This document shows, piece after piece, positions 10,802-22,074 of a stretch of DNA of 64,000 nt. The stretch lies in contig JAIUCV010000003.1 in the NCBI GenBank assembly GCA_026724425.1, positions 53,136,477 to 53,200,476 of the forward strand. The letters run 5' to 3'. The position numbers were made by a program, and so were the translations under genes. This DNA is from Erythrophleum ivorense. Its lineage: Eukaryota > Streptophyta > Magnoliopsida > Fabales > Fabaceae. Positions within the stretch are counted from its first letter, which is position 1. Each line of letters opens with the position of its first letter. The notes below the pieces were generated by a model that was not told where the DNA came from, searched no databases, and saw only the letters and a list, made by a program, of their open reading frames with translations.

Positions 10802-13325
10802 TGTCACACCCCACAATTTGAGTATTCTGACGCGGAAGCGGAATTATAGAGAAAATATTTATGGCATTAATTTGAATCATATAAAATATATAAACTTTTC
10901 TTTAGAGGACATTTGTAGAAATTTCAGCAGAGTCTCCTCTATAACGTAGACCTCTAGAAATTTCTACAAAGTCTCAGACAAAGTAATACATCCTAAGGGA
11001 TGAACTCAGCCAGCACAATACAACAAAAGGAATGACCAAAGATAACATCCGGGGTGTGGGGATGCCCTATCTATGATTCAGTGGAGCTAAGTTCACAAGG
11101 TTTTACAAAGTTCAAACAAAATACATATACAATCAAAATACACCCACAGAAGCTCCGCAAGCTCGTCAAAGGACGTCTCAAGAGGTCGGCCACTAGAAGG
11201 CGGCTGGGGGCAGATTAGAGTCCCTACTGCTCTCTGAAACATATAAATATATATATAAATGAGTCGAATACTCAATGAATAAGCAACACCGACCCTTTCA
11301 AAAATAAACATAGGTCAAATAGGTTTACATATATATATATATACAGATATAGACCATATGAAACAGATTTTAAACAAACTCCTTTTTCAAAATACACCGA
11401 ACGCATCTAAATAGAACCAATTGGAACACAGACGCAGAGCACACAGCTCGCGGGAAAAATCACTACAGACGCAAAGCTTTCAGCTTGCGAGAATAAAATG
11501 ACTCCGCGTGTGGTGGCCTGCACACGGGGCTAGCACCACCCATGCTAGCTGAGGTTCAGATCATGGTGCACCAGGGCTAACATCTACTGCTGTTAGCTAC
11601 AGGGTTCTGAGTAGATAACTCCATAAAATTACCAAATAGCATTTCAGACAAAGTATGTTCAGATCAGTTTCACAGTAGGATTTCCAATTAACTCAACATC
11701 GGTAAACTTGCAAAATTCCCGATTGAAATCAAATTTTGGTAAATATGCTTATGACTACATTTTGAAATATATATCTCCATAAATAGAGAATCAAATTCTT
11801 AAAACACTGCAAGGAAACTTAAGAACAGAAATAAGAAATTCCTAAGTCTTTGGTCCGCTTTACTTACTCACCTTCCGAGATACCACAGAAATTCCCTAAC
11901 CCGTTCCTCGGCTATACCTCAACCCTCAGAATCTCCTACAATACCTGTTCACCAGAGTTTAGACAATGAATCACCCCAATTAGTTTCAATACAGGACTCG
12001 GACTTATCAAAATTTAATATTTAATCCTCTACGAATTTTACGCCTTCCAACTAGTACAGTATATTCCATATTCCCATTTTTATGCTTTCTTTTTCTTGGT
12101 TCAACTTAGGAGTTAAACCAAAATTCGAAAACTACAAGAAAGATATATACCATCTTTAATCGGGAATTTATTCTGCATAATTATAATTTAATAATTAAGA
12201 AGAAGTATATCAATCAATTTTGAGGAAGGTATATGCAGAAATTGAAGGAATTTAGTGTATAGAAAAATGGGTATACAATTTAGCATACTAAAAATCAAAC
12301 TTACTTCAACTGAAATTACTTCCTGCACTACTTTTCTCCTGCGATAACCCCCCTTTTAGCTGGCTTCTACTTAATTCATATTACAGTATGGATAAACAGA
12401 GGAGGGAAGCGTCAAACATTGGAAACAAAAGACAACACATGCACCAGAATTTTTCAAACCTAATGAGACCTAAATGGCGTTACTTCACCAGCTAAAATGA
12501 CCATGGAGATTTGCATAAAACAAGGAGAAAGTAGACAGCAAAAAGGATCCAATCAGAGCAACTAAAGTGGCAGTAAAACAAGGGAAAAGAGACGTTGAAG
12601 AATAAATCCAGCAGAAGAAATACATACAGCAGAACAGCTAGCTTGGGAAGAGGAGTTTCTGGCGTGATTTTTACCAAAACCAGCACCGAAATCTAGCAGC
12701 GCAGGGAGAGGATTTCTACAGCTGAAATTCAACCCAGAACCAGAACAAATCAGCGCTACACAAGGGCAATAAAAAGGCGCTGAACAGAGGAGAAGAAATG
12801 GAATTTTCTGGCTTGCTCTCACCCAAAAACCAGCAGTAAAACTGAACCAAATTCAAGGAGAAGCTGCAGCTGGAACTCGAACAGCATCAATGCTGAAACA
12901 GGGCAACCAGAAACGCTGAACAGAGGAGTAGATAAGCTGCAAAATTAATCCATACCACTTCGTGCAGCAAGGAGGAGTATGCGACTGGAATGGAGCACTC
13001 ACCAGGAGAATTTTCACAGCGTGCAGAGGTAAGAAACCAACGTCCAGCAGTTCGCACGAGCAGAGATGGTAGCATCCAACGAAAACAGGGGATGAAGTTC
13101 TGTCGGTTCTGTGCTTGCTTGCTGGAAGGATATACATTGCTGAAAGCTGGATGGGAGAAGACCGAAAAACTAGCTGAAAGTGATTCAAATGAAGGGTATA
13201 TATGTAAGTTGCAGAAGGGTAGAATTATGCTTTGAAAAGTCAACTCCTTCCTGCATCACGTAGCGTCTTTTTTCTTCATGCAGCACGTCGGTTTTCTTTC
13301 TCCTGCATCACGTCGGGTTCTCACA
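10802..13325 (+). mobile_element. Solo LTR (2.5 kb) with 5-bp target duplication
   Basis: Starts TGTCACACCCC and ends GGTTCTCACA, so the outer bases are TGT...ACA, the standard LTR ends. The pentamer AGTTC lies immediately before (10,797-10,801) and immediately after (13,326-13,330). I see no gag/pol motifs inside and no second LTR, so the simplest reading is a solo LTR left by recombination of a long-LTR, probably Ty3/gypsy, element. Inside, a roughly 35-base unit (ACAGACGCAGAGC... and ACAGACGCAAAGC...) is duplicated at about 11,429-11,500. Open frames on the - strand at 12,490-13,240 show no domain and are treated as chance. Confidence 0.8.
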
Positions 13326-13330
13326 AGTTC

Positions 13331-14325
13331 GGCATACATCTTGTCGAATTAGGCAACATTGGCCTAAGCCCATGGTAAAAAGAATATTTTTTTATTAATA
13401 TGGTAACTGACTCACAAATAACAAAATGATATATACCACGGCTTTGTCTGCCATCACTTTTTACATTGAGTTAGCCAAGATATTATAATTTATGAAAAAA
13501 TAGTGAATGCAAAAAAATTACAAATATTACGAAAAATAAATTCATTGGCCTAGCAATGGGACTATAAGAAGGAACTCCAACCCCTCCCCCCCCCCCCCAA
13601 AAAGAACTAAAAAGTCCTTAGGCTCCGAGCAATCTAAGAATGAACAAGAACATATTGAATTTGCAAAATTCGTGGAGGAGTACAGGATGACACAAATCAT
13701 CTCCCAGAAAAAGGGTAATAATATGGAATGAAAAACTCAAACTTTGGATCAGACTAATGAAAATTTCAAGGATCAAACAAATTGTAAAAGGAACTGACTA
13801 TTTTTATAATAACACAGTTTTAAATTTATTTTCTTACAGTCCATATGGAAGTCGCTAACAAATTTCGAGGATCTACGAAAACTTTTAAAGTTTATCAATA
13901 GAAACTGCTGCAAACTCAGGATAGACCCAAGACTCATAAAAAGCAACTAAAGAGACTATATTATATAGAAGACACTATAATGAAATTTATATAAAAAATC
14001 ATTAAAGGATTTAAAATGTTATAAGCATGTAAAAGCTTTTAGGAATATTGTTCAATATGTTTATATAAATCTTTATACAGATTAAAACAATATGGATGTA
14101 TATGGTATAACTGTCTCAGAAAATATTTGTTGAAATAATATTAGAAAAGTATTCTAATTTATTCGTATATTTTTAGAAAAAGATTAAAATTAGAATTTAT
14201 TATTATTGTATATATTGATAATTTAAATATTATTGAAACTTTTTGAAAAATCTTAAAAAGTATTTGACTATTTAAAGAAAGAATTTGAAATAAAAGATCT
14301 TGAAAAAATAAAATTTTGTCTTAGC
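13331..14325. other. AT-rich spacer
   Basis: No gene seen. A run of 13 cytosines sits at 13,586-13,598. Confidence 0.4.
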
Positions 14326-15959
14326 TACTATAAGAATAACATTAATTTCTTCCCCAAAAAAAAATATCTATAAAAAACAGTCAGAAAATTATGTTTTTTT
14401 GACAAATATTTTTATCGAACAATCTGTCACTATTTTTACTATAGCCAATTTATTCCAATAGATATTTCTATCATTATTCACTCTTCTCTACCATAGTTTA
14501 CATCCTGTAAAATTATGTCATGTCATGTTAATAAATAAAAATTTTATTTAATATAAATATAACATTAATAAAAATTCTAAATATAAAAAATAAGTAGGAA
14601 ATAATAATTAATAATTATTTTAAATGATTATTTATTTATAAATAATTTTTATAAGAAATTTAACAAAATATATTTATAAATTTTTGAAAAAAATAATTAG
14701 AATATTGGTTTCGACAATATAATGGTCAACCATGTGTTCGACCATTATGCTGCTAGAAATAATTTTAGAAAATTAATGAATTAAAAAATGTTTAATTTTA
14801 GTTTATAAAAAGTATGTTCTATTAATAAATAATAATATGTTTTATTTTATCTTGTTAAAAATTTTTATTTTGTATATACTAATTAATAAATTAGCTTATA
14901 TATATATTAAACACATTTTATTTTATAATATGATTTTTTTGGATTAATAAGAATTTAGGTTATGTTTAATTTAGTTTGAAAGTTTTTGAATTTTCTAATA
15001 CTTTTTTAGATTTTTTTTTTGCATTTAATTTTTTGAGTTTCATATATTTTTGAGGTTCCGATTTGTCTTCTTCAAATTTTCAAATTTTTGGGTTCTTTCA
15101 CTATCTTTTAATAACTTCTTAACCAAAAATAAATTAATTAATTAAATCAAAGAAATAAAATTAGATAAAAAAATTAAATCAAAACTAAAAAACATATTTG
15201 AAGTAGAAAAGAAATTAGATCTAGACACTAAAATTTTCAAAATGCAACCAAGGAAATTTTTTCCCTAATTATTATTCCAAATAATCACCTAAAAAAAGAA
15301 AAAAATATATAGAATCAACGAAAAAGGAGAAAAATAGAGATTTAATAATATAGGAATAACTCGCAACATAACAAAAATCAAAACAGATCAAAAAACACCT
15401 AGACAATACAACTAGAAACAACTCATGAGCAAGATTGAAATAAATTCAATAAATAAGAGAAAAGATAAAAAAATTGTACCAAACAAAAAAGAAGATACAA
15501 AGTTAAAAGTTGAATAACTTTAACAATTGACAAGAAACAAAAAAAAATGAACAACTTAAAAAAATGTTGAAAGATGAAGAGGAGATAAAATGAGACAGCA
15601 AAACTTTAAAATTTATATAGAAAGAAACCAAAAAAAAAAAAAGAAATTGGATTGCTTTATTGATTTTTTATATTTGTGCTTTTTGCATGAAATGATGGTA
15701 ATTTTTGCACCCACCTTATTTTCCATACTTTTCTATTAATTAATCAAATATCACATGTGTCCTTTTCTTTTCACGTTGTGTAATATATTATAAGTTAATA
15801 TATTATTATAAGTTTATATATGTATATATATAATTAAATTTATTAACCAAATATATAATATAAAATTTTATAAAATAAAATATTACATTTAAACAAAATA
15901 AAAAAATTGTCTAAGTGAAATTTAAGCATACAAATTATATTACATAATATTTACAAAAT

Positions 15960-16360
15960 TCAACAATTGTCATCATCTTTATCATCGTTATTTAAATGAG
16001 AATTATCATTCTCATCCTTAGTATTTAAATAAGAGATATTTGTCCATATAAAGAATCCAACCTAACATTATCTTGATGACGTTGTTGTAAGAATTGTTGA
16101 ACAACATTTTCTAAATTCATCTAATTCTTGTCATAGCAATTCAATTTATGTTCTCTACACTTTAAGGTAGACATTATGAGTTTGATGCAACATGCTTATA
16201 AATTTATTCCTGATAATTTCTTGGATACAAGAAGAGTGAGGGTATGCTAGGTATTGAGTTTCAGTGTATTTAGACAAAGAATTTCTTAATATATTATTTG
16301 GCGAACTCCTAATACCATGCACTAAGCCCTTTTTCTTTCCTCTAGTAGCCTCCAACTATA
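15960..16360 (-). pseudogene. CACTA second ORF remnant (Transposase_24 / Ptta-EnSpm type)
   Basis: The - strand reads EATRGKKKGLVHGIRSSPNN, matching the conserved GG-KKGRV-GLGS segment of plant Ptta/En/Spm proteins. It is followed by a Gln-rich coiled stretch near 16,060-16,110 (NVVQQFLQQRHQDN), which in the family is a C-terminal coiled coil. The frame contains stops. Confidence 0.6.
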
Positions 16361-16766
16361 AATTCAACTCTAAAACACTCTTCTACTTTCATACAAATTT
16401 AAATGCATGAGTACTCATCTTGAAAAGCAGATAATAAAAAAGGTAAAAATTATACAATCTTAATTGTAATTGCATATATAAATTAAATATATAACCACGC
16501 TTACATAGACAGCCTATGATTTTTTGTCAACCTAAACCCCTTCATTTTTATAAATTCTTAAGGAAACCTCAGAATATATAAGTAGTCTTTCTAATTCTTC
16601 TGCCTACAAAATAAAATATTAATAGTTAAATATATATTTAAAATAATTAGTGAATATTAAGAAAAAAAATTAGTTTCCAATCTTTTAACATACTCGAGGA
16701 GCAATGAAATAAAACTTCCAATATATAAGGATGAACCAAACTTAGAGCTAAAAGCTTTATTCCTTC

Positions 16767-16964
16767 TGTAAAGTCCCACATCGAATAGGAGGGACCTGTG
16801 GCTAGCCCATATAAGTGGGAGCGAAGCTCTCTCTACTGACAAGGCCTTTTCCCAAAGAAATGAGAGTACTTGAGAGAAACAAAACCCCACCATTTTCGAG
16901 AAATGAGAGTACCGATGGCGGTGTCGTAACGGGAATAATATCGTCAGAGGCTCTGTGTAGTGTT
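16767..16964 (+). repeat. TRIM LTR copy 1
   Basis: 198 bases from TGTAAAGTCCC up to the primer site at 16,965. It contains a CATATAAGTGGGAG TATA-like stretch. Confidence 0.8.
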
Positions 16965-17029
16965 TGGTATCAGAACCGGCCTAGCCGCATGTGCAACCTG
17001 AGGACGGGTTGGCCCCAAGGGGGGTGGAA

Positions 17030-17227
17030 TGTAAAGTCCCACATTAGATAGGAGAGACCTGTGGCTAGCCCATATAAGTGGGAGTGAAACTCTCCTCACT
17101 GACAAGGCCTTTTCCCAAAGAAATTAGAGTATTTGGGAGGAACAAAACCCCACAATTTCCAGGAAATGAGAGTACCAATGGCAATGTCGTAATGGGGACA
17201 ATATCATCAAAGGCTCTGTGTGGTGTT
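17030..17227 (+). repeat. TRIM LTR copy 2
   Basis: 198 bases, same length as copy 1. It is separated from copy 1 by a 65-base interior comprising a primer site at the left and a PPT at the right, as expected for a TRIM. A second primer site follows directly at 17,228. Confidence 0.8.
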
Positions 17228-17254
17228 TGGTATCAGAGCCGGCCTAACCGCATG

Positions 17255-17486
17255 TCTTATGGCTAGCCCATATAAGTAGGAGCGAAGCTCTCCCCACTGA
17301 TGAGGCCTTTTCCCAAAGAAATGAGAATACTTGGGAAGAACAAAATCCCACTATTTCCAGGAAATGAGAGTACCGATGGCGGTGTCGTAATAGGGACAAT
17401 ATCGTTGGAGGCTCTGTGTGGTATTTGGTATCAAAGTCGACCTAGCTGCATGTCCTGTGGCTAGCCCATATAAGTGGGAGCGAACT
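17255..17486 (+). repeat. Two 5'-truncated TRIM LTR repeats
   Basis: From 17,255 and again from 17,452 the sequence re-enters the LTR at GGCTAGCCCATATAAGT, lacking the first 30 or so bases. The first runs to a third primer-like site (17,426). The second stops after GGGAGCGAA, where the orientation switches. Confidence 0.75.
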
Positions 17487-17825
17487 CATTTCCCAAAAAT
17501 GGTGGGATTTTATTTCTCCCAAGTACTCTCATTTCTTTGGAAAAAGGCCTCATCAGTGGGGAGAGTTTCGCTCCCACTTATATAGGCTAGCCACAGGTCC
17601 CTCCTATCCGATGTGGGACTTTACATTAACACCGCACAGAGCCTCCAACGATATTATCCCTGTTACGACACCGCCATTGGTACTCTCATTTCCCGAAAAC
17701 GATGGGATTTTGTTCCTCCCAAATACTCTCATTTCTTTGGGAAAAGGCCTCATCAGTGGGGAGAGCTTCGCTCCCACTTATATGGGCTAACCACAGGTCC
17801 TTTCTATCTGATGTGGGACTTTACA
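17487..17825 (-). repeat. Inverted TRIM LTR pair
   Basis: On the - strand a complete LTR (17,825-17,628) is followed, after two bases and with no primer site, by a 139-base partial LTR (17,625-17,487). This arm is complementary to the forward arm. Confidence 0.8.
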
Positions 17826-17839
17826 CCTTCTCATCTGCT

Positions 17840-19620
17840 CACAAAGTGATTAGTACTCCAAAGTACCCCACTTTACATACAACTCATGTCAAATGGATTC
17901 TCTAATCCATTTAGGTTTCTTTCCCTTCTTGTGTGCAATATCAATAATGAGTTGAGCATTTTTCAAGCAAATATCTGCACAATCATTTCAGTTAAAGTTA
18001 GATCACTTGAGTAAAAATTGATAAAGTTAGATCAGTTGCCTTTGTTCATTTGCACAACCATTTCGGTTAATTTTAGTTCGTATTGAATTTATATGCAACT
18101 CAAAGTAGTATGAACAAAGAATAATACCTCTTGTGTCAAATATGCTTCACATATAGAATCTTTGACATAAACTTTATTTTCAATTATTCATTTTAATCTA
18201 TTGAAAAACTTGCATGACCAAAATAGTCAACAAATAGTTAGACACATAACAAATTGTTACAAGGTAAACTAATTAGAAATGGTTACAATATCACATAAGT
18301 AACAATTATCTTTCAAAAGGATACATTCATTGATATTAGATTGGCCACCAACCTTGGTTTCAAATGGCAAATGTTTCATAGAATCAAACAATCATAATGT
18401 AAATATTCTTTTTAATTTGCAAATAATAATAAGAATATTTCATTCCATTTACACTACATCATCAACCTTTAACATTGTTAAACATAGTTCTCTAGAGAAT
18501 TGACCCAATTCAGTTATACATTTCTAAATTTGCTAAAAAAGTACACTAAAAACAATTGGTAGTGAGTATTTCAAAAAATTGAAACAATCATGACTTTTAA
18601 GTCCAAATAGCTTTCCTTTCTTTAAATCCACATATTTTGACAAATTCGAAAAATACCCATTAAGTGTTTTCAATTGTTTTATCCACTAACAAATAATCTT
18701 TTTTTGACTTAGTGTGGGAGAACTTAGTTTTTGGCTTCACCACTTTCTCATTAATTGAATCTTACAGCTCTAAGTCTCTCCACCTATAATATTCTATTAA
18801 ATCCATCTTAACTTTTGTGTTATCTTTAGACTTTCTTTTGATATTCATAATGATATTAAATATATTGTCAAACACAATTTTTCTATATACATGACATCTA
18901 AATTATATTGAAGTAATAGATGTTTCCAATATAAAAGCTTCCAAAATATACCTTCCTTCATCAGATTGTGACATTGCTCATAGCCTATTAATCTAGAGAC
19001 CCCTTGATCTATTACTCTAACCTTCACATGTTATCACAATTCTTCTCTATCCAATCTCAAGGGAAGGGATCATTTTCAACTCCATTTTTCTTAAAAGCAT
19101 ATTTATTCTTCTAAAAGAAAATGGTACATAGGTAGAAACTATCAATAATAATCAAAAGTTCTTCCCCCTATACTTTAGGACAAATGCTTTTGAGTTGTTC
19201 ATACAATAAGAACAAAATAATTTTCTAATAGTACTCGACTTTGAAAATATCCGAAATGTTGAAAAGTCATTTATCATTTATAATAATGTTGCTCACATAT
19301 AAAAGTTCTACTTTTTTGATATGTGGCATATTAAACTCCTTCTTTCCATAATAATTTCAAATCATTAATCAAAGGCTGCAAGAATATATCAATCTTAATA
19401 TTGGTATTTTGTTGTCTAGGAATGATTGTGGTAAAAAAATAAGTAAGAAAAAGTCATGTAGAATTTAATAAGAAGATTGTAAGGAATAATCATCACAAGT
19501 TAACATAAATATGGTAAAGCAAACTAGTTGTATGAAATGGACCCATCAATGCAGAAACCTAGTCAAATATTTTGTGACTTCATGATAAAATTGAAATATA
19601 TCCTATCAAAATGTTTTCAC
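17840..19620 (-). pseudogene. CACTA TNP2 transposase remnant
   Basis: Read on the - strand in broken frames, successive TNP2 landmarks appear in order. They are IDIFLQPLINDLKLLWKEG (about 19,350-19,410), a MTFQHFGYF segment (the ndFPAYG region, about 19,240-19,280), then GIFWKLLYWKHLLLQYNLDV and MYIEK (about 18,870-18,960), and near 18,310-18,330 the YPFER motif (Q*MYPFER in place of RWMYPFER). These are diagnostic of the TNP2-type transposase of EnSpm elements. Stops are frequent, so it is inactive. The C-terminal end runs up to the TRIM composite. Confidence 0.8.
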
Positions 19621-20389
19621 ACTTCTTCATCAGATAAATGACATAGTACATCTTCACATTTTCTATTATTCTAATACCATTGCATAAAATCAGCAAATCT
19701 TATTAAAGCATAAAACATTTGCAATCTAAAGATAATTAATAAATAATACATCCTTTTTACTGGAATCTTTTTCAAACTTTGTTTTTGACTAAGTCAACTA
19801 CTTTTATATCAAGGTACTTCATAGAATTTACAAATTCTTCCTTGCATGATCGAAATTATTATCACCACTAAAACTTCTAATATTAATATATAAATCTTAC
19901 CCAAGAATATTTCTTGACTCTATTATCACAAAACAAAATATAATCAATAATACAAAGCAATTATTTATAATCAATAAACCAAAAAAGGTATTTCATATAA
20001 ATATTACTAATCACTTATTTATATTTACCTCTTATCTCTTGAAGAAAGAATCATTACAAACGAATCTCCATAGTTATAGTTAGAGTTAAAACACTGAAAC
20101 AAATATCACCAGTAACATGCACGAAGCGATGTAGAAAAAAAATCAAACAACTATAATAATTAATAGAAGACTGAGAATTGCAAAGAGAAAAAAATGGGAT
20201 TGCAAAGTGAGAATTGTGAAGAGGAGACAATATGAAAAAATTGCATATATAATAAGTACGATGCATCAAACATTTATTTTATTTAATCCAACGGCTTTCT
20301 TTTTTTTTTTTCTAAGAGCTCTTTTCTCAATGGTTAAAAAAAATAGTGACAGCAAGCCAAAGCCAACCATGTTGCAATCGTATTTTTTT

Positions 20390-21411
20390 AACAAACAAAT
20401 ATATTTCCAATTTATTCATATTTCTAATAATAATTTTATTTTTATTATATTATTTGTATTTATTTATATATTTATTAAATAATATAATAATTAACAACTA
20501 TTTACTATTTAATAATAAAAATAAATAATATAAATTATAATATAATTATAAGCTAAATTAAAAAATTTTAATTATATTATTTTTAATTTATTATATGTTA
20601 ATTAATTTAAATTTAAATTTTTTAAATTACACATATTATTATATATGTAGTGTAACATATTATTACTATTATTATTATAGTATATTATTTAGATTATATT
20701 GTTTCTAACATATTTTTATTGTACTATACTATATAATATATAATACGTATTATTATATAGCAACATGTTACTGTCGCTATCGTGGTTTCTGTTACTATAT
20801 ATTATATATTATATAGTGACTTTTTTTTTAAGTAAAAAATATAGGAGAAAAAATAAATATATTTCAAATTTATCTATACTTTTAATAAAAATTTTAATTT
20901 TTTATTACATTTATTTATTTATTTTTAAATAATATAATAATTAATTTATCAAGCAACTACTTTTATTTAATAATAAATATAAATAGTATAACTTATAATA
21001 TAATTATAATCCAAATTAAATTATTTCTACTTTACCTTATATTAATCAATTAAAATATAAAATTTTTTTAATTTATATTAGATGTTTTAAATTATACATA
21101 TTATTATATTATATTGTTATCTCTCGCCAACGATGCATTAGCCACAGAGTCAACTACATTTTTATTGCTAGTAAATTTTGCAATTTATCAATATTTTTAA
21201 TAAAAATTTTATTTTTTATTATATCAATTACATTCATTTATATATTTATTAAATAATATAACAATTGATTTATTAATCAATTATTCACTATTCAATAATA
21301 AATATAAATAATATAACTTATAATATGATTATAATCTACATTAAATAAACATTTAGATTATATTACTTCTAATTTATTATATATCAATTAATTAAAATTT
21401 AAATATACATC

Positions 21412-21430
<19 letters not shown>
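20390..21430. repeat. Three-copy AT-rich subterminal repeat
   Basis: Three diverged copies of a 250-300 base AT-rich unit start near 20,390, 20,855 and 21,175. They share TTATTAAATAATATAA, AATAATAAATATAAATA and TATAATATAATTATAA-like words. Each is followed by a less AT-rich linker (near 20,770, 21,120 and 21,450). Subterminal repeats are usual in CACTA elements and are typically where the element's DNA-binding protein binds; that role here is inferred. A TA microsatellite lies at about 21,416-21,442. Confidence 0.55.
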
Positions 21431-21446
<16 letters not shown>

Positions 21447-21667
21447 TAAATGGTTAACTATCACCAACCATATAGATGTCTATATTTTTAGTGATAGTTG
21501 GCCAAATCTTTTTTTTCTGCTCTATTTATCTACTACATTGTGAATGTTTAGCTTTTTATTATTTTCAACTAACTAAATTTTAGAATGTAAAACTTAAAAA
21601 TAAAAAATTGCTTTTGTCAAAATTCTATCAGATGCTTTTGTTGAAAATGACTTGTATTGTTGTAGTG

Positions 21668-22074
21668 CTTGCAAATTAAGCACTTAATAACTATAATTCC
21701 TCTTCATCATTCAACTTATACTAAAAAGATTTTATAGAGATTCTACATGGATAAAGCACATCCATTAGATATGAAATGATTGTAAGATCACTAAATGTGA
21801 ATAAATACTCTTTTCATTCTCAAGAAAATGACGAAAAACATATTGATCTTGAAATACCATATTTTAATGCTATAGAAACTACCACACTTGTAATGCAACA
21901 GTATTACATCACAAAAATTTTAAAAATTTAATTTTTGAAAACAAAAACCAAATAAAATAGAGTCATTATTAAAACTTTAGTTTTTAAAAGCAAAACTTTA
22001 GAAAAATATTTTTATAAGAAAAATGATTTGCGAATCAAATAATGGATTTGAGATTCAATTATGTATAAGAAAGA
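21668..22074. other. AT-rich spacer
   Basis: No gene or recognisable repeat seen. Confidence 0.4.

Larger units (their letters stand above)
16767..17825. mobile_element. Head-to-head composite of TRIM-type LTR units
   Basis: A 1,059-bp insertion beginning TGTAAAGTCCCACAT and ending with the reverse complement, ATGTGGGACTTTACA. Flanks are CCTTC at 16,762-16,766 and CCTTC at 17,826-17,830, a perfect 5-bp target duplication. The forward arm has two complete 198-bp LTRs (16,767 and 17,030), each followed by a primer site (TGGTATCAGAACC, TGGTATCAGAGCC), then two truncated repeats. At about 17,487 orientation flips: a truncated inverted LTR (17,487-17,625) and a complete inverted LTR (17,628-17,825). 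A polypurine tract (CCAAGGGGGGTGGAA, about 17,015-17,029) precedes the second LTR. No protein is encoded. LTR plus primer site plus short interior plus PPT is the structure of a terminal-repeat retrotransposon in miniature (TRIM). Confidence 0.85.
14326..21667 (-). mobile_element. Degenerate CACTA/EnSpm DNA transposon
   Basis: Two - strand coding relics typical of CACTA elements (TNP2-like at about 19,620-17,840, then a Transposase_24-like ORF at about 16,360-15,960) lie in the usual order. The 5' end on the - strand is proposed at 21,667, where the complement reads CACTACAACAATACAAG, close to the CACTA terminal motif CACTACAAGAAAA. The other end is proposed near 14,326, where ACTATAAGAATAAC follows a changed first base. 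The 3-bp target duplications do not match (AGC versus CTT), so the exact ends are uncertain; the coding evidence is firm. A TRIM-type composite is inserted at 16,767-17,825. Confidence 0.65.

Noticed and set aside
12492..13243. Several overlapping open frames of 60-120 codons on both strands
   Set aside because: They lie inside the solo LTR, have Ser/Leu/Cys-rich low-information products, and no domain. Overlap in several frames points to composition.
16815..17905. Four 60-80 codon frames with similar peptides (GAKLSLLTRPFPKE, GVKLSSLTRPFPKE)
   Set aside because: They look like a small protein family but are simply the repeated TRIM LTR read in the same frame.
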